NCBI GenBank assembly: GCA_964645625.1
Contig: CAZYAI010000001.1
Span: 1-64,000 of the forward strand
DNA: 64,000 nt
Origin: AB-137-C09 sp964645625
GTDB taxonomy: Bacteria; Pseudomonadota; Zetaproteobacteria; Mariprofundales; Mariprofundaceae
Direction of reading: 5' to 3'
The notes under the pieces are model-generated. The model was not told the DNA's origin and ran no database searches. It worked only from the letters and a program-made list of their open reading frames with translations. The translations under genes and the position numbers were made by a program. Shown here one piece after another: positions 33,252-43,038 of the stretch. How positions within the stretch are numbered: position 1 is the stretch's first letter; every line of letters begins with the position of its first letter.

Positions 33252-34422
33252 GATTAAGAATTATACCCTAAACTTTGGTCCACAACATCCTTCAGCGCAT
33301 GGCGTGTTACGCTTGGTGTTGGAACTTGATGGTGAGGTGGTAGAGCGTGCCGAGCCACATATCGGCTTGTTGCACCGTGGTACAGAAAAACTGTTTGAGC
33401 AAAAAACATATTTGCAAAACGTGCCTTATTTTGACCGTTTTGACTATGTCTCGATGATGGCGAATGAGTATGCTTACGCCTTAGCGGTGGAAAAAATGCT
33501 TGCGATTACGCCGCCAGAACGGGCGCAATATATTCGCGTGATGTATGCTGAGTTGACCCGTATTCTTAACCACTGCCTGTGGTTGGGTGCGGTCGCCCTA
33601 GATATTGGCGCGATGACGGTGTTCCTCTACTGCTTCCGTGAACGTGAAGATATTTTTGATTTTTATGAAGAAGTGTCGGGCGCACGCATGCATGCCGCCT
33701 ACTTCCGTCCTGGCGGTGTTGCTAAAGAAATGCCTGCTGGTTTGACGGATAAAATCCGCGCCTTTACCGAACGCTTCCCTACCTATGTCGATGAATATGA
33801 GACGTTACTGACGGAAAACCGCATTTGGAAACAACGTAACGTTGATGTTGGCGTGGTAGATGCTGATGCTGCTTTGGCATGGGGCTTTACAGGGCCGATG
33901 ATTCGTGGCTCGGGCATTGCTTGGGATTTGCGTAAAATGCAACCTTATGATGTCTATGATCAAATGGATTTTGATATTCCTGTTGGTGCTACAGGCGATT
34001 GTTATGATCGTTACTTGGTGCGTGTAGAAGAAATGCGTCAATCCAATCGCATCGTGCAACAGTGCCTTGACTGGTTAGATGCGAATCCAGGTCCGATTAA
34101 GCCTGATGACTACCGCTTTACCAGTCCGCCGCGTGATCTGATGAAAGCAGATATGGAGGCGATGATTCATCACTTCAAATACTTTACTGAAGGTTACCAT
34201 GTGCCAGCAGGCGAAGTGTATGCAGCAGTTGAACACCCTAAAGGTGAATTTGGTGTCTATTTGCTGGCTGATGGCTCCAATAAACCTTATCGCATGAAAG
34301 TGCGCGCCTCAGGTTTTGCCCACATCGAAGCCTTGGACTATATGTGTCGTGGTCACATGATTGCTGATGTGGTCACGATCCTCGGTACGCAGGATATTGT
34401 ATTCGGAGAGGTGGACCGATGA
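33244..34422 (+). CDS. nuoD: NADH-quinone oxidoreductase subunit D
   Basis: 392 residues from GTG 33244, chosen over an upstream ATG because GGAG lies at the right distance, the overlap with nuoC is then only 8 bases, and AEIKNYTLNFGPQHPSAHGV is the standard N-terminus. FGPQHPSAHG holds the quinone-site His. Conserved RGTEKLFEQKTYLQNVPYFD and FGEVDR end confirm it. Forms the quinone cavity with NuoB. Confidence 0.97.
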   Translation: MAEIKNYTLNFGPQHPSAHGVLRLVLELDGEVVERAEPHIGLLHRGTEKLFEQKTYLQNVPYFDRFDYVSMMANEYAYALAVEKMLAITPPERAQYIRVMYAELTRILNHCLWLGAVALDIGAMTVFLYCFREREDIFDFYEEVSGARMHAAYFRPGGVAKEMPAGLTDKIRAFTERFPTYVDEYETLLTENRIWKQRNVDVGVVDADAALAWGFTGPMIRGSGIAWDLRKMQPYDVYDQMDFDIPVGATGDCYDRYLVRVEEMRQSNRIVQQCLDWLDANPGPIKPDDYRFTSPPRDLMKADMEAMIHHFKYFTEGYHVPAGEVYAAVEHPKGEFGVYLLADGSNKPYRMKVRASGFAHIEALDYMCRGHMIADVVTILGTQDIVFGEVDR

Positions 34423-34946
34423 ACGCAGTCGTTGATACCACACAGATGGAGAAAGTGACGTTTTCTGCTCAGCAGTTGGAAGATATTCGAGCGCTCGTAG
34501 CTCGCTATCCGCAGCCACTTTCCGCTTTGTTGCCTGTATTGCACATGGCGCAACAGCATTTTGGTTATTTGCCGATGAATGTGCAGCAATTGGTCGCCGA
34601 TACCTTGGGCGTTAGTTTGATGCAAGTACGCGAAGTGGTAACGTTTTATACCATGTTCCGCGAACATCAAACGGGTAAATACCGTTTAGAAGTTTGTACC
34701 AATGCAGGCTGTATGCTCAATGGTGCTTATGAATTACTCGATCATATGTGTGAAACCTTGGGTATTAAAGTGGGTGAAACCACGGCCGATGGCTTGTTTA
34801 CGATAACAGAAGTTGAATGTGCAGGTGCTTGTGGTGGCGCGCCAGTGGTACAGGTGAATAATGTGTACCATGAAAAAGTATCCGCTGCTGATATGGATCG
34901 TTTGATTACTGAAGTGCGTGGTAAGGAATCAGGAGGTGCAGCATGA
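34419..34946 (+). CDS. nuoE: NADH-quinone oxidoreductase subunit E
   Basis: 175 residues, thioredoxin-like [2Fe-2S] (N1a) subunit of the NADH-oxidising module. The four cysteines are in VCTNAGCMLNGAYE and VECAGACGGAPVV. Overlaps nuoD and nuoF by 4 bases each. Confidence 0.96.
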   Translation: MNAVVDTTQMEKVTFSAQQLEDIRALVARYPQPLSALLPVLHMAQQHFGYLPMNVQQLVADTLGVSLMQVREVVTFYTMFREHQTGKYRLEVCTNAGCMLNGAYELLDHMCETLGIKVGETTADGLFTITEVECAGACGGAPVVQVNNVYHEKVSAADMDRLITEVRGKESGGAA

Positions 34947-36220
34947 TTGCTTCTGATCCCAGTAAAGTAACAGCGATTTGTTTTGATCGCATTCATATTC
35001 CTGGTCAGCATACTTTGAAAGTGGCACGTGAAAATGGTGCTTACAGCTTTTTACCTACAGTGTTGAAGGACTTTGATGGTCCTAAAATTATTGATGAAGT
35101 GAAGAAATCTGGCTTGCGTGGTCGCGGTGGTGCTGGCTTCCCTACAGGGATGAAATGGAGTTTTGTACCGCGTAATTCCGGTAAACCCACGTATTTGCTG
35201 TGTAACGCCGATGAAGGTGAGCCAGGCACGTTTAAAGACCGTGATATTATGCGTTTTGATCCACACTTGTTGATCGAAGGTATGATTATGGCGGGCTTTG
35301 CCTTGGGTGTGCATGATGCGTACATTTATATTCGTGGTGAGTTTTTGCACGAAGCAAACGTTCTGAATGAGGCCATTAAAGAGGCTTATGAAGCCAATTT
35401 GTTGGGTGATCGGATTCTTGGCAGTGATTTTAGCATGAACTTAACCGTGCATCGTGGCGCGGGTGCTTATGTTTGTGGTGAAGAGACCGCTTTGATTGAA
35501 TCACTGGAAGGTCGCCCTGGTCGTCCACGCTTTAAGCCACCATTCCCTGCTGTAGAGGGTTTTTACCGTTCGCCTACTGTGGTGAATAATGTGGAAACGT
35601 TATCGACGATTCCTGCTATTTTAGAACATGGTGGTGATTGGCATAGCAAGATCGGTGTGCCGAACAGTGCTGGCATGAAGATTTTTTCTGTTTCAGGTCA
35701 TGTGAATAAACCAGGGAATTACGAAGTACCGATGGGTACGCCGTTGCGGGTGCTGGTAGAAGAATACTGTGGTGGCTTGCAGCATGGTGATGTACCTAAG
35801 GTGATTATTCCTGGTGGTTCTTCTACACCATGGCTGGGCGGTGAACATTACGATGTTCCGATGGCTTATGATGAAGTGCATAAGGCTGGTTCCATGCTTG
35901 GCTCAGGGGCAGTCATTATCATGGATGAAACGGCGGATATGGTGGCTTTGACACGTCGTTTGTCACACTTTTATGCTCATGAATCATGCGGGCAATGTAC
36001 CCCTTGCCGTGAAGGTACGGGCTGGCTGGAGCGCGTGATGCTCCGTTTGGAAGCTGGTCAGTGCAATGAACAAGATTTAGTCGTACTCGAAGAGGCATCA
36101 CTACATATGGCAGGACGCACCATTTGCGCCTTGGCTGATGGTGCAGCAGCACCCGTGTTGTCGCTGTTGAAGATGTTCCCCGATGAGGTACGCAGTTATT
36201 TGGCGGAGAATAAAGCATGA
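34943..36220 (+). CDS. nuoF: NADH-quinone oxidoreductase subunit F
   Basis: 425 residues. Binds NADH and FMN: GLRGRGGAGFPTGMKWSFVP near residue 55, CNADEGEPGTFKDRDIM, and GAGAYVCGEETALIESLEG. The N3 [4Fe-4S] cysteines are in HESCGQCTPCREGTGWL near 350. Entry point of electrons into complex I. Overlaps nuoG by 4 bases. Confidence 0.98.
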   Translation: MIASDPSKVTAICFDRIHIPGQHTLKVARENGAYSFLPTVLKDFDGPKIIDEVKKSGLRGRGGAGFPTGMKWSFVPRNSGKPTYLLCNADEGEPGTFKDRDIMRFDPHLLIEGMIMAGFALGVHDAYIYIRGEFLHEANVLNEAIKEAYEANLLGDRILGSDFSMNLTVHRGAGAYVCGEETALIESLEGRPGRPRFKPPFPAVEGFYRSPTVVNNVETLSTIPAILEHGGDWHSKIGVPNSAGMKIFSVSGHVNKPGNYEVPMGTPLRVLVEEYCGGLQHGDVPKVIIPGGSSTPWLGGEHYDVPMAYDEVHKAGSMLGSGAVIIMDETADMVALTRRLSHFYAHESCGQCTPCREGTGWLERVMLRLEAGQCNEQDLVVLEEASLHMAGRTICALADGAAAPVLSLLKMFPDEVRSYLAENKA

Positions 36221-38559
36221 CAACGTTAACCATCAATGATGAGGAAGTAAGCGTTCCCGCAAATACCAGTATTTTGGAGGCTTGCCGCCAACATGGTGTG
36301 GACGTGCCATATTTCTGTTATCACCCTGAGTTGAAAGTGGCAGCTAACTGTCGTATGTGTTTGGTGGAAGTTGAAGGTTGGCCTAAGCCAGCGGCTTCGT
36401 GTTGCACCCCTGTCGGTGAAGGCATGAAGGTCAAAACACAGACTGAAATGCTCAAGAAAGATCGCAAGATGGTGATGGAGTACTTACTGATTCATCATCC
36501 TCTGGATTGCCCTGTCTGTGACCAAGGTGGTGGCTGTAAGCTGCAAGATTACACCGTAGAGCATGGCGCAGACCGCAGTCGTTATGTTGAACCCAAACGC
36601 CGCACCGAAGACAAAGATTTGGGTCCTTTTGTGAAGACCAGTATGACCCGTTGCATTCATTGCACGCGTTGTGTGCGCTTTGCTGAAGAAGTAGCGGGAA
36701 CAGGTGATATGGGTGTACTCAATCGCGGCGATCACATGCGTATTGACTCGATTGTTGAAGGTTGTCTCAGCTCTGAACTTTCGGGTAATTTGGCTGAGTT
36801 ATGCCCTGTTGGTGCGTTGCTGGATAAACCCTCCAATGACGTTTCTCGCCCTTGGGAGATGACACGTCATCACAGTACCTGCACCCAGTGCCCGCAAGGC
36901 TGTGATATTATTATTGAATCCCGCGATGATGAAGTGATGCGTATTAAGCATGATCCCAATGGATCAGAGGCTTGGATCTGTGACCGTGGCCGTTTTGTTT
37001 ATGATGCTTTCCGTTCGGATCATCGTTTGTTAGTGCCGCAAGTGGATCATAAAACCAGTAATTGGGATGAATCCATAGCTCAGGCAGTGACGCTGCTTAA
37101 AGGTAAACGCGTGGGCATGGTGTTCTCCCCTGCGTGGAGTGTCGAAGGGCTTACGGCTATTCGCTTGATGCGTGATGCGGTGATGCCTGATGCGCAGGTG
37201 GCTTTTGACCTACATCGTCGTGATACACGTGATTTTGCCTTTGAAGAGGGCATGGCGATGAGTAGTGCCGAGATTGAGGCTGCTGATGAAGTAGTGATCT
37301 TGGGTTCTGATCTGCGTCAACGACTGCCTATGTTAATGCAGCGTTTGCGTCGTCGTGTGGGTAAGGGCTTAGGGCTTACCCGTATTGGGGCGATGAACTA
37401 CCGCACCAACACCACGGTGAGTAAAGATGCCTTGATTCGTCCGCGCGACTGGCCTGCGGTGATTGCTCGCGCTATGCAGCAGGTGATGGACATTAACAAA
37501 GGTGCAGCAGGCATGGATGCGTGGCTGGCACGTGTTCCTGAACGTCATGAAGCAGGCAAGTTGTTGGCTGACGCGCTATTGGCTGGTTCTTGCGCCTTGC
37601 TCGTTGGTGAAGAAATTCGTGGGCACAGTGATGCCGCTGCTTTGATTCATGGCATTGATTTGTTGATGCGTGCTACAGGTCATGGTGAATCAGGTAACGA
37701 TGGTCGTAATTTGATTCCTGAAGGTATGAATGCACAATTGCTTTCAGCTGTTTTTGGCGACGTTCGTACCAGTGTCGGGGATTTGTTACGCGCTGCTGAA
37801 GCTGGCGAACTCGATGCCTTGGTCTTAGTTGGCAGTGATCCTTTGGGCGACGGTTTGTTCCCGATGGAGGCGCGTCGCGTTTTGGGTCATATCCCATTGG
37901 TTCAGGTCGGTGCAATTTCTGGTCAGATCGCCCAGTTTGCGGATGTGCAGCTTCCTGCTGCTGCTTATGCCGAGGTTGAGGGTACATTCATCAACATGGA
38001 AGGTCGTGTGCGCGTGGCGGATAAACCCTTGCGTTCGCTCGGTGAAGAGCGTCCTTTGTGGAAGGTGATGATGCGTCTTGCTGATGCTTTGGGTGCGGAT
38101 GAAGTACCCGTTGTATCTTTAGAAGAGCTGCGCGCTGAATCGGTGCGTTATCTACCCGCTTTGAAAGACGTGTTTGACGATAAAACAGATGCCGCTTGGC
38201 GTATGCCTGTGGCGCGTAATAAACACGCTGTTGCGCTACCATCGGATGCCGCACCCGTGATGGAACTGGATGTCGTGAGTCGTTTTTCTTTGTACCGCGA
38301 AGGTGCTTGGGCGCGTGCTTCGGCACTGTTACGTGAGGCGGGTGAGTTGTTCTGTTTGCCTGATGTGTTGGTTCACCCCGATACCTTGAAAACATTGGGT
38401 TTGGAAGAGGGGCCTTGTGTTATTCGTACGGGTTCGGGCGAATACACCCATCATGTTGGTGTGCGTGAAGACGTAACACCAGGGGTGTTGTTTGTTGCTA
38501 AACGTGGTGGCGCAGGGGATTTGTCGAGTGAAAGCGTCGCTAGCATGAGGAGGGTGTGA
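36217..38559 (+). CDS. nuoG: NADH-quinone oxidoreductase subunit G
   Basis: 780 residues. The N-terminal ferredoxin domain binds [2Fe-2S] (ACRQHGVDVPYFCYHPEL, NCRMCLVEVEGWPKPAASC), followed by HHPLDCPVCDQGGGCKLQD and CIHCTRCVRFAEEVAG cluster motifs and a molybdopterin-oxidoreductase-like domain beginning STCTQCPQGCDI. The C-terminal half is the inactive DMSO-reductase-like fold. It ends one base before nuoH. Confidence 0.96.
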   Translation: MTTLTINDEEVSVPANTSILEACRQHGVDVPYFCYHPELKVAANCRMCLVEVEGWPKPAASCCTPVGEGMKVKTQTEMLKKDRKMVMEYLLIHHPLDCPVCDQGGGCKLQDYTVEHGADRSRYVEPKRRTEDKDLGPFVKTSMTRCIHCTRCVRFAEEVAGTGDMGVLNRGDHMRIDSIVEGCLSSELSGNLAELCPVGALLDKPSNDVSRPWEMTRHHSTCTQCPQGCDIIIESRDDEVMRIKHDPNGSEAWICDRGRFVYDAFRSDHRLLVPQVDHKTSNWDESIAQAVTLLKGKRVGMVFSPAWSVEGLTAIRLMRDAVMPDAQVAFDLHRRDTRDFAFEEGMAMSSAEIEAADEVVILGSDLRQRLPMLMQRLRRRVGKGLGLTRIGAMNYRTNTTVSKDALIRPRDWPAVIARAMQQVMDINKGAAGMDAWLARVPERHEAGKLLADALLAGSCALLVGEEIRGHSDAAALIHGIDLLMRATGHGESGNDGRNLIPEGMNAQLLSAVFGDVRTSVGDLLRAAEAGELDALVLVGSDPLGDGLFPMEARRVLGHIPLVQVGAISGQIAQFADVQLPAAAYAEVEGTFINMEGRVRVADKPLRSLGEERPLWKVMMRLADALGADEVPVVSLEELRAESVRYLPALKDVFDDKTDAAWRMPVARNKHAVALPSDAAPVMELDVVSRFSLYREGAWARASALLREAGELFCLPDVLVHPDTLKTLGLEEGPCVIRTGSGEYTHHVGVREDVTPGVLFVAKRGGAGDLSSESVASMRRV

Positions 38560-38560
38560 T

Positions 38561-39622
38561 ATGGACTGGGATATGCTGTTGAAGGTCGTGCTGTGGGCGT
38601 TGGAAATCCTTGCGATTGCCGTTCCTGTCGCGCTATCTGTTGCCTATATTACGTACGCTGAACGCCGTGTGATTGGTCTTATTCAGGCGCGTAAAGGCTG
38701 TAACCGTGTCGGTCCGCACGGCTTGCTGCAACCACTGGCTGATGGCTTAAAATTATTTTTGAAAGAATCCATCATTCCTGCTAAGGCAAATACATTTCTC
38801 TTTGTTACTGCGCCTGTGATTGCCTTGGTTCCTGCTTTGATCGCCTTTGCCGTTGTTCCCTTTGGTGAAACCAGTCTGTTTGGCTTGTGGGATGCTCCAC
38901 ATATTATGGCGATTGCAGATTTAAACGTGGGCTTGCTCTATATTTTAGCAATTTCCAGTTTGGCAATTTATGGTGTGTTGTTGGCAGGTTGGGCTTCGAA
39001 CTCTAAATATGCTTTGATTGGTGCGGTGCGTGCAACGTGTCAGATGGTTTCTTATGAAATTGCGATGGGCTTTGCTTTGGTATGTGTATTAATGTTGGCA
39101 GGCACGATGAATCTGTCAGGTATTGTGCACGCCCAAGAGGGTGGCTTTTGGCATTGGTATATTATTCCATTGTTCCCGATGTTCTTAGTGTATTTAATCT
39201 CTGGCTGTGCCGAAACCAACCGTACGCCATTTGACTTGGTTGAGGGTGAGGCAGAGTTGGTTGCTGGTCATATGGTTGAGTATTCAGGCATGTGGTTTGC
39301 TACCTTCTCTTTGGCAGAATATGCAGCATTGATTCTGATTAGCTTAATGACTTCGATTTTGTTCCTTGGTGGCTGGTATGCGCCATTCCCGTTCCTTGAT
39401 TTTATTCCTGGTACGGTATGGTTATTGGGTAAGACTGCATTCTTTGTATTTGTCTTCATCTGGTTCCGTGCCACCTTCCCGCGCTATCGTTATGACCAAA
39501 TGATGCGCTTGGGCTGGAAAGTGTTTTTACCTTGGACGTTGGCATGGATTGCCGTATTGGGTGTGTTTATCTATACGCCTGGGCTGCAAGACATCATCGC
39601 GCCGTATCTGGCTTGGAGGTAG
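38561..39622 (+). CDS. nuoH: NADH-quinone oxidoreductase subunit H
   Basis: 353 residues, about eight membrane helices. Conserved AYITYAERRVIGLIQARKGC, NRVGPHGLLQPLADGLKL and CAETNRTPFDLVEGEAELVA with the acidic residues of the E-channel linking quinone chemistry to proton pumping. AGGAGG precedes the start. Confidence 0.97.
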   Translation: MDWDMLLKVVLWALEILAIAVPVALSVAYITYAERRVIGLIQARKGCNRVGPHGLLQPLADGLKLFLKESIIPAKANTFLFVTAPVIALVPALIAFAVVPFGETSLFGLWDAPHIMAIADLNVGLLYILAISSLAIYGVLLAGWASNSKYALIGAVRATCQMVSYEIAMGFALVCVLMLAGTMNLSGIVHAQEGGFWHWYIIPLFPMFLVYLISGCAETNRTPFDLVEGEAELVAGHMVEYSGMWFATFSLAEYAALILISLMTSILFLGGWYAPFPFLDFIPGTVWLLGKTAFFVFVFIWFRATFPRYRYDQMMRLGWKVFLPWTLAWIAVLGVFIYTPGLQDIIAPYLAWR

Positions 39623-39626
39623 TTCT

Positions 39627-40115
39627 ATGAGCTTATTGAAGAGAGCATCCAAGACATGGTTGTTGTTGGAATTGGTAAAAGGACTGGCGGTTACAGGTCG
39701 TTACCTGTTTCAGAAGAAAATTACCGTGGAATACCCTGAAAAACGCACGCCTTTGTCACCGCGCTTTCGTGGTTTGCATGCCTTGCGTCGTTATGAGAAC
39801 GGCGAAGAACGTTGTATTGCTTGTAAGTTGTGTGAGGCAGTGTGCCCCGCGATGGCGATTACCATTGAATCAGAAGAACGTGATGATGGTTCACGGCGTA
39901 CTACGCGCTACGATATTGATATGAGTAAGTGCATCTATTGCGGTTTGTGCCAAGAGGCATGCCCTGTTGATGCAGTGGTAGAGACTCAGGTGTTTGAGTA
40001 TGGGGGAGAGACACGTGACGTGCTCTTTTATGATAAGGAAATGCTCCTTAAAGTCGGCGATCGTTATGAAGCACAAATTGCTCGTAATATCGAAGCTGAC
40101 GCACCTTATCGTTGA
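39627..40115 (+). CDS. nuoI: NADH-quinone oxidoreductase subunit I
   Basis: 162 residues from ATG 39627 (TTGGAGG upstream), 4 bases after nuoH; the frame is open further upstream inside nuoH but without a plausible start. Two [4Fe-4S] ferredoxin motifs: CIACKLCEAVCPAMAI and CIYCGLCQEACPVDAV (clusters N6a and N6b). FRGLHALRRYENGEERC is the family signature just before them. Confidence 0.97.
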   Translation: MSLLKRASKTWLLLELVKGLAVTGRYLFQKKITVEYPEKRTPLSPRFRGLHALRRYENGEERCIACKLCEAVCPAMAITIESEERDDGSRRTTRYDIDMSKCIYCGLCQEACPVDAVVETQVFEYGGETRDVLFYDKEMLLKVGDRYEAQIARNIEADAPYR

Positions 40116-40140
40116 GTTGTAGGGAGGACACGGAGGGGTC

Positions 40141-40731
40141 ATGATTGAAGCTTTTTTCTTTTATATCTTTGGGGCTATGACACTGGTCGCTGGCGCAGGC
40201 GTAGTAGTGGCACGCAACACCATGTTTTCGGTGATGTGGCTGATCTTCTGCTTTTTTAACGCTTCTGCCTTGTTTTTTATGCTCGATGCAGAGTTCCTTG
40301 GTATTATTCTTATTCTGGTTTATGTCGGTGCAGTCATGGTGTTATTCATGTTTGTGGTGATGATGCTGGAAGTGAACAAGGCCAAGTTGCGCGAAGGCTT
40401 TTTACAATATTTGCCTACAGGCGGCATGATTGCTTTGATTTTGTTAGCCGAGTTTATTGGGGCTGCATTTAGCGGTGTGTTTAATAATGACACCATCGCA
40501 GCGGTGGGGCATTTGGGTAAAGAGGTGAATAACACCGTAGAAATCGGTAAGGTTCTTTACACTCAATACCTGTTAAGCTTTGAAATTGCAGCGATTATTT
40601 TGCTGGTTGCGTTGGTCGGCGCGGTGGTGTTGACGCTGCGTACCCGTGATGATGTGAAGTATCAAAACATTTCACGTCAGGTGAACGTGCGCAAAGAAGA
40701 TCGCATGAAAACAGTGAAGGTGGAATCATGA
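40141..40731 (+). CDS. nuoJ: NADH-quinone oxidoreductase subunit J
   Basis: 196 residues, five hydrophobic segments; FFMLDAEFLGIILILVYVGA and VMVLFMFVVMML carry the pi-bulge helix region of the family. GGAGGACACGGAGG upstream is an unusually strong or double ribosome site. Overlaps nuoK by 4 bases. The C-terminal tail is charged. Confidence 0.96.
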   Translation: MIEAFFFYIFGAMTLVAGAGVVVARNTMFSVMWLIFCFFNASALFFMLDAEFLGIILILVYVGAVMVLFMFVVMMLEVNKAKLREGFLQYLPTGGMIALILLAEFIGAAFSGVFNNDTIAAVGHLGKEVNNTVEIGKVLYTQYLLSFEIAAIILLVALVGAVVLTLRTRDDVKYQNISRQVNVRKEDRMKTVKVES

Positions 40732-41033
40732 TCGGTTTATCGCATTATCTGATCGTCGCAGCGGGTTTATTCTCGCTCGGCGTGATTGGCTTGTTCCTTA
40801 ATCGCAAAAATGTCATTGTGATTCTGATGTGTGTGGAGCTTATTTTATTGGCAGTGAACCTTAATTTTGTTGCCTTCTCTCACTACTTGCAGGACATTGC
40901 AGGGCAGGTTTTCGTCTTTTTTGTATTAACAGTGGCGGCTTCGGAAGTTGCCGTTGGTTTGGCTATTCTTGTCGCTTTCTATCGGACACGACGTTCGATT
41001 GAAGTCGAAGACATGAATTCCTTGCAGGGTTAA
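40728..41033 (+). CDS. nuoK: NADH-quinone oxidoreductase subunit K
   Basis: 101 residues with three membrane helices, Mrp/MrpC-like. Conserved Glu residues sit in LMCVELILLAVNLNFVAFS and VAASEVAVGLAILVAFYR, part of the proton path between the E-channel and the antiporter-like subunits. Confidence 0.97.
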   Translation: MIGLSHYLIVAAGLFSLGVIGLFLNRKNVIVILMCVELILLAVNLNFVAFSHYLQDIAGQVFVFFVLTVAASEVAVGLAILVAFYRTRRSIEVEDMNSLQG

Positions 41034-41061
41034 GGGGAGGTTGTACGTGCAGGAAGTTGCA

Positions 41062-43029
41062 ATGAAACTAAGCAGTACCGAGTTGCTGCTGATTCCCGCT
41101 TTGCCTTTATTGGCATCAATGGCGGCAGGGCTGTTCGGCTGGAAGCTGAAAGAGTCATTAACCCACTGGATCTGCTGTGTCGCTGTTACCTTGGCTGCGG
41201 TGTTGTCGATTGATGTATTCATTCAGGTCGTCAATGGTGCATCGTTCTATGGCGATTTTTGGACGTGGATGCTGTCTGACCGCTTCGTGGTTAATGTTGG
41301 TATGATGATTGACCCATTGACGGTGATTATGATGATGACCGTGACTGTGGTTTCAGCTTGTGTGCATCTTTATACCATTGGTTATATGCATGGCGACCCT
41401 GGTTATAGTCGCTTCTTTTCTTACATCTCTGGCTTTACCTTCTCGATGTTGGTGCTGGTGATGGGCAATAGCTTTTTTACCTTGTTCTTTGGTTGGGAAG
41501 CAGTGGGCCTATTCTCCTACTTATTGATTGGCTTCTGGTTTAAACGTGAGTCTGCCAACTATGCGGCGATGAAAGCCTTTATTGTCAACCGTGTAGGCGA
41601 CTTTGGTTTTGTGATCGGTATTGTAGCAGTATGGTATTACTTTGGTTCCATGGACTACCACACCGTGTTTGCCGCAGTAAAAGATTTTGCAGCGCAAGGT
41701 ATTACATTGAACTTCTTCGGTTGGGAGATGGATGCGATTACCTTTATTTGTCTCGCCTTGTTTGTTGGCGCGATGGGGAAATCAGGTCAAGTACCGCTGC
41801 ATGTGTGGTTGCCTGATTCCATGGAGGGTCCAACCCCTATTTCGGCATTGATTCATGCCGCAACCATGGTCACGGCGGGCGTGTTCATGGTGGCGCGTTT
41901 GTCACCCATGTTTGAGTTCTCCGAAACGGCATTGGCAGCGGTGATCTTGGTGGGTGCTACCACTGCTTGGATGTGTGCGACGATTGGTTTGGTACAGAAC
42001 GACATCAAGCGTGTGATTGCTTACTCTACTTGTTCGCAGTTGGGTTATATGTTTGTCGCTTGCGGTGTTTCTGCCTACTCAGCGGGTATCTTCCACTTGA
42101 TGACTCACGCTTACTTCAAAGCCTTGTTGTTTTTGGCAGCAGGTTCGGTGATTCATGCGGTACTTGCGAATCAGGATATTCGTACCATGGGGCAGTTGCG
42201 TAAGTATATGCCGATTACCTATATTACCATGTTTATTGCCGCGCTGGCACTTTCGGGTGTGCCACCATTTGCAGGCTTCTGGTCGAAAGATTTGATTATT
42301 GAAGCGACGATGGTGCGCGATATGGGGTGGGTGACGGAGCTAGCCTACTGGGCAGTACTATCTGGTGTCTTCATGACGGCGTTTTATACGTTCCGTATGT
42401 TCTTCCTTACGTTCCATAATTCGGATCGTGTGCCAGCAGCAACCAAGCCGAAACTTCATGAGTCACCCAAGGTGATTACGATTCCTTTGATGATTCTGGC
42501 ATGTGGTGCGTTTGGTTCAGGTCTGTGGGGCATGTATGTGTTGGACATTGCTAACCCAGAAGTTGTGCAAGGCTTCTTTGGCTCCTCAATTTATGTGATG
42601 GATGCACATAACCCATTGCTTACATTGGCTGAGGAGGAGCATCATTCATTCTTGATGTCTGCACCATTCTGGCTAGCGGTTTCAGGTATTGGATTGGCGT
42701 ATGCGATGTACTTTAAAGAGACAACCATGCCTGCGACGATTGCAGCGATTGCACCGCCTGTGTATCGCTTCTTGCTCAATAAATGGTACTGGGATGAGCT
42801 GTACGAACGCATCTTTATTCGTCCTGCACGCTGCCTTGGTACGTTGTTGTGGCAGAAGGCTGACCTAGCGATGATTGATAAAGGTGTCATTCATGGTGGC
42901 TTGATTGATAGCGTTGCAGCGGGTGCTGTGCGCCTGCGGAACATGCAAACAGGTATGGTGTATCACTATGCTTATGCGATGGTGATCGGGGTGTTTGCCC
43001 TGCTAACCTGGCTGATTTTAAAGGCATAG
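41062..43029 (+). CDS. nuoL: NADH-quinone oxidoreductase subunit L
   Basis: About 655 residues. Antiporter-like subunit at the distal end of the membrane arm. ATG 41062 has AGGAAG six bases upstream; GTG 41047 with GGGAGG is an equally placed alternative that would add five residues. Pump residues: Glu in NSFFTLFFGWEAVGLFSYLL, Lys in GAMGKSGQVPLHVWLPDSME and the HAATMVTAGV loop. The long lateral C-terminal helix region follows residue 500. Confidence 0.96.
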   Translation: MKLSSTELLLIPALPLLASMAAGLFGWKLKESLTHWICCVAVTLAAVLSIDVFIQVVNGASFYGDFWTWMLSDRFVVNVGMMIDPLTVIMMMTVTVVSACVHLYTIGYMHGDPGYSRFFSYISGFTFSMLVLVMGNSFFTLFFGWEAVGLFSYLLIGFWFKRESANYAAMKAFIVNRVGDFGFVIGIVAVWYYFGSMDYHTVFAAVKDFAAQGITLNFFGWEMDAITFICLALFVGAMGKSGQVPLHVWLPDSMEGPTPISALIHAATMVTAGVFMVARLSPMFEFSETALAAVILVGATTAWMCATIGLVQNDIKRVIAYSTCSQLGYMFVACGVSAYSAGIFHLMTHAYFKALLFLAAGSVIHAVLANQDIRTMGQLRKYMPITYITMFIAALALSGVPPFAGFWSKDLIIEATMVRDMGWVTELAYWAVLSGVFMTAFYTFRMFFLTFHNSDRVPAATKPKLHESPKVITIPLMILACGAFGSGLWGMYVLDIANPEVVQGFFGSSIYVMDAHNPLLTLAEEEHHSFLMSAPFWLAVSGIGLAYAMYFKETTMPATIAAIAPPVYRFLLNKWYWDELYERIFIRPARCLGTLLWQKADLAMIDKGVIHGGLIDSVAAGAVRLRNMQTGMVYHYAYAMVIGVFALLTWLILKA

Positions 43030-43038
43030 GGGCGGTTA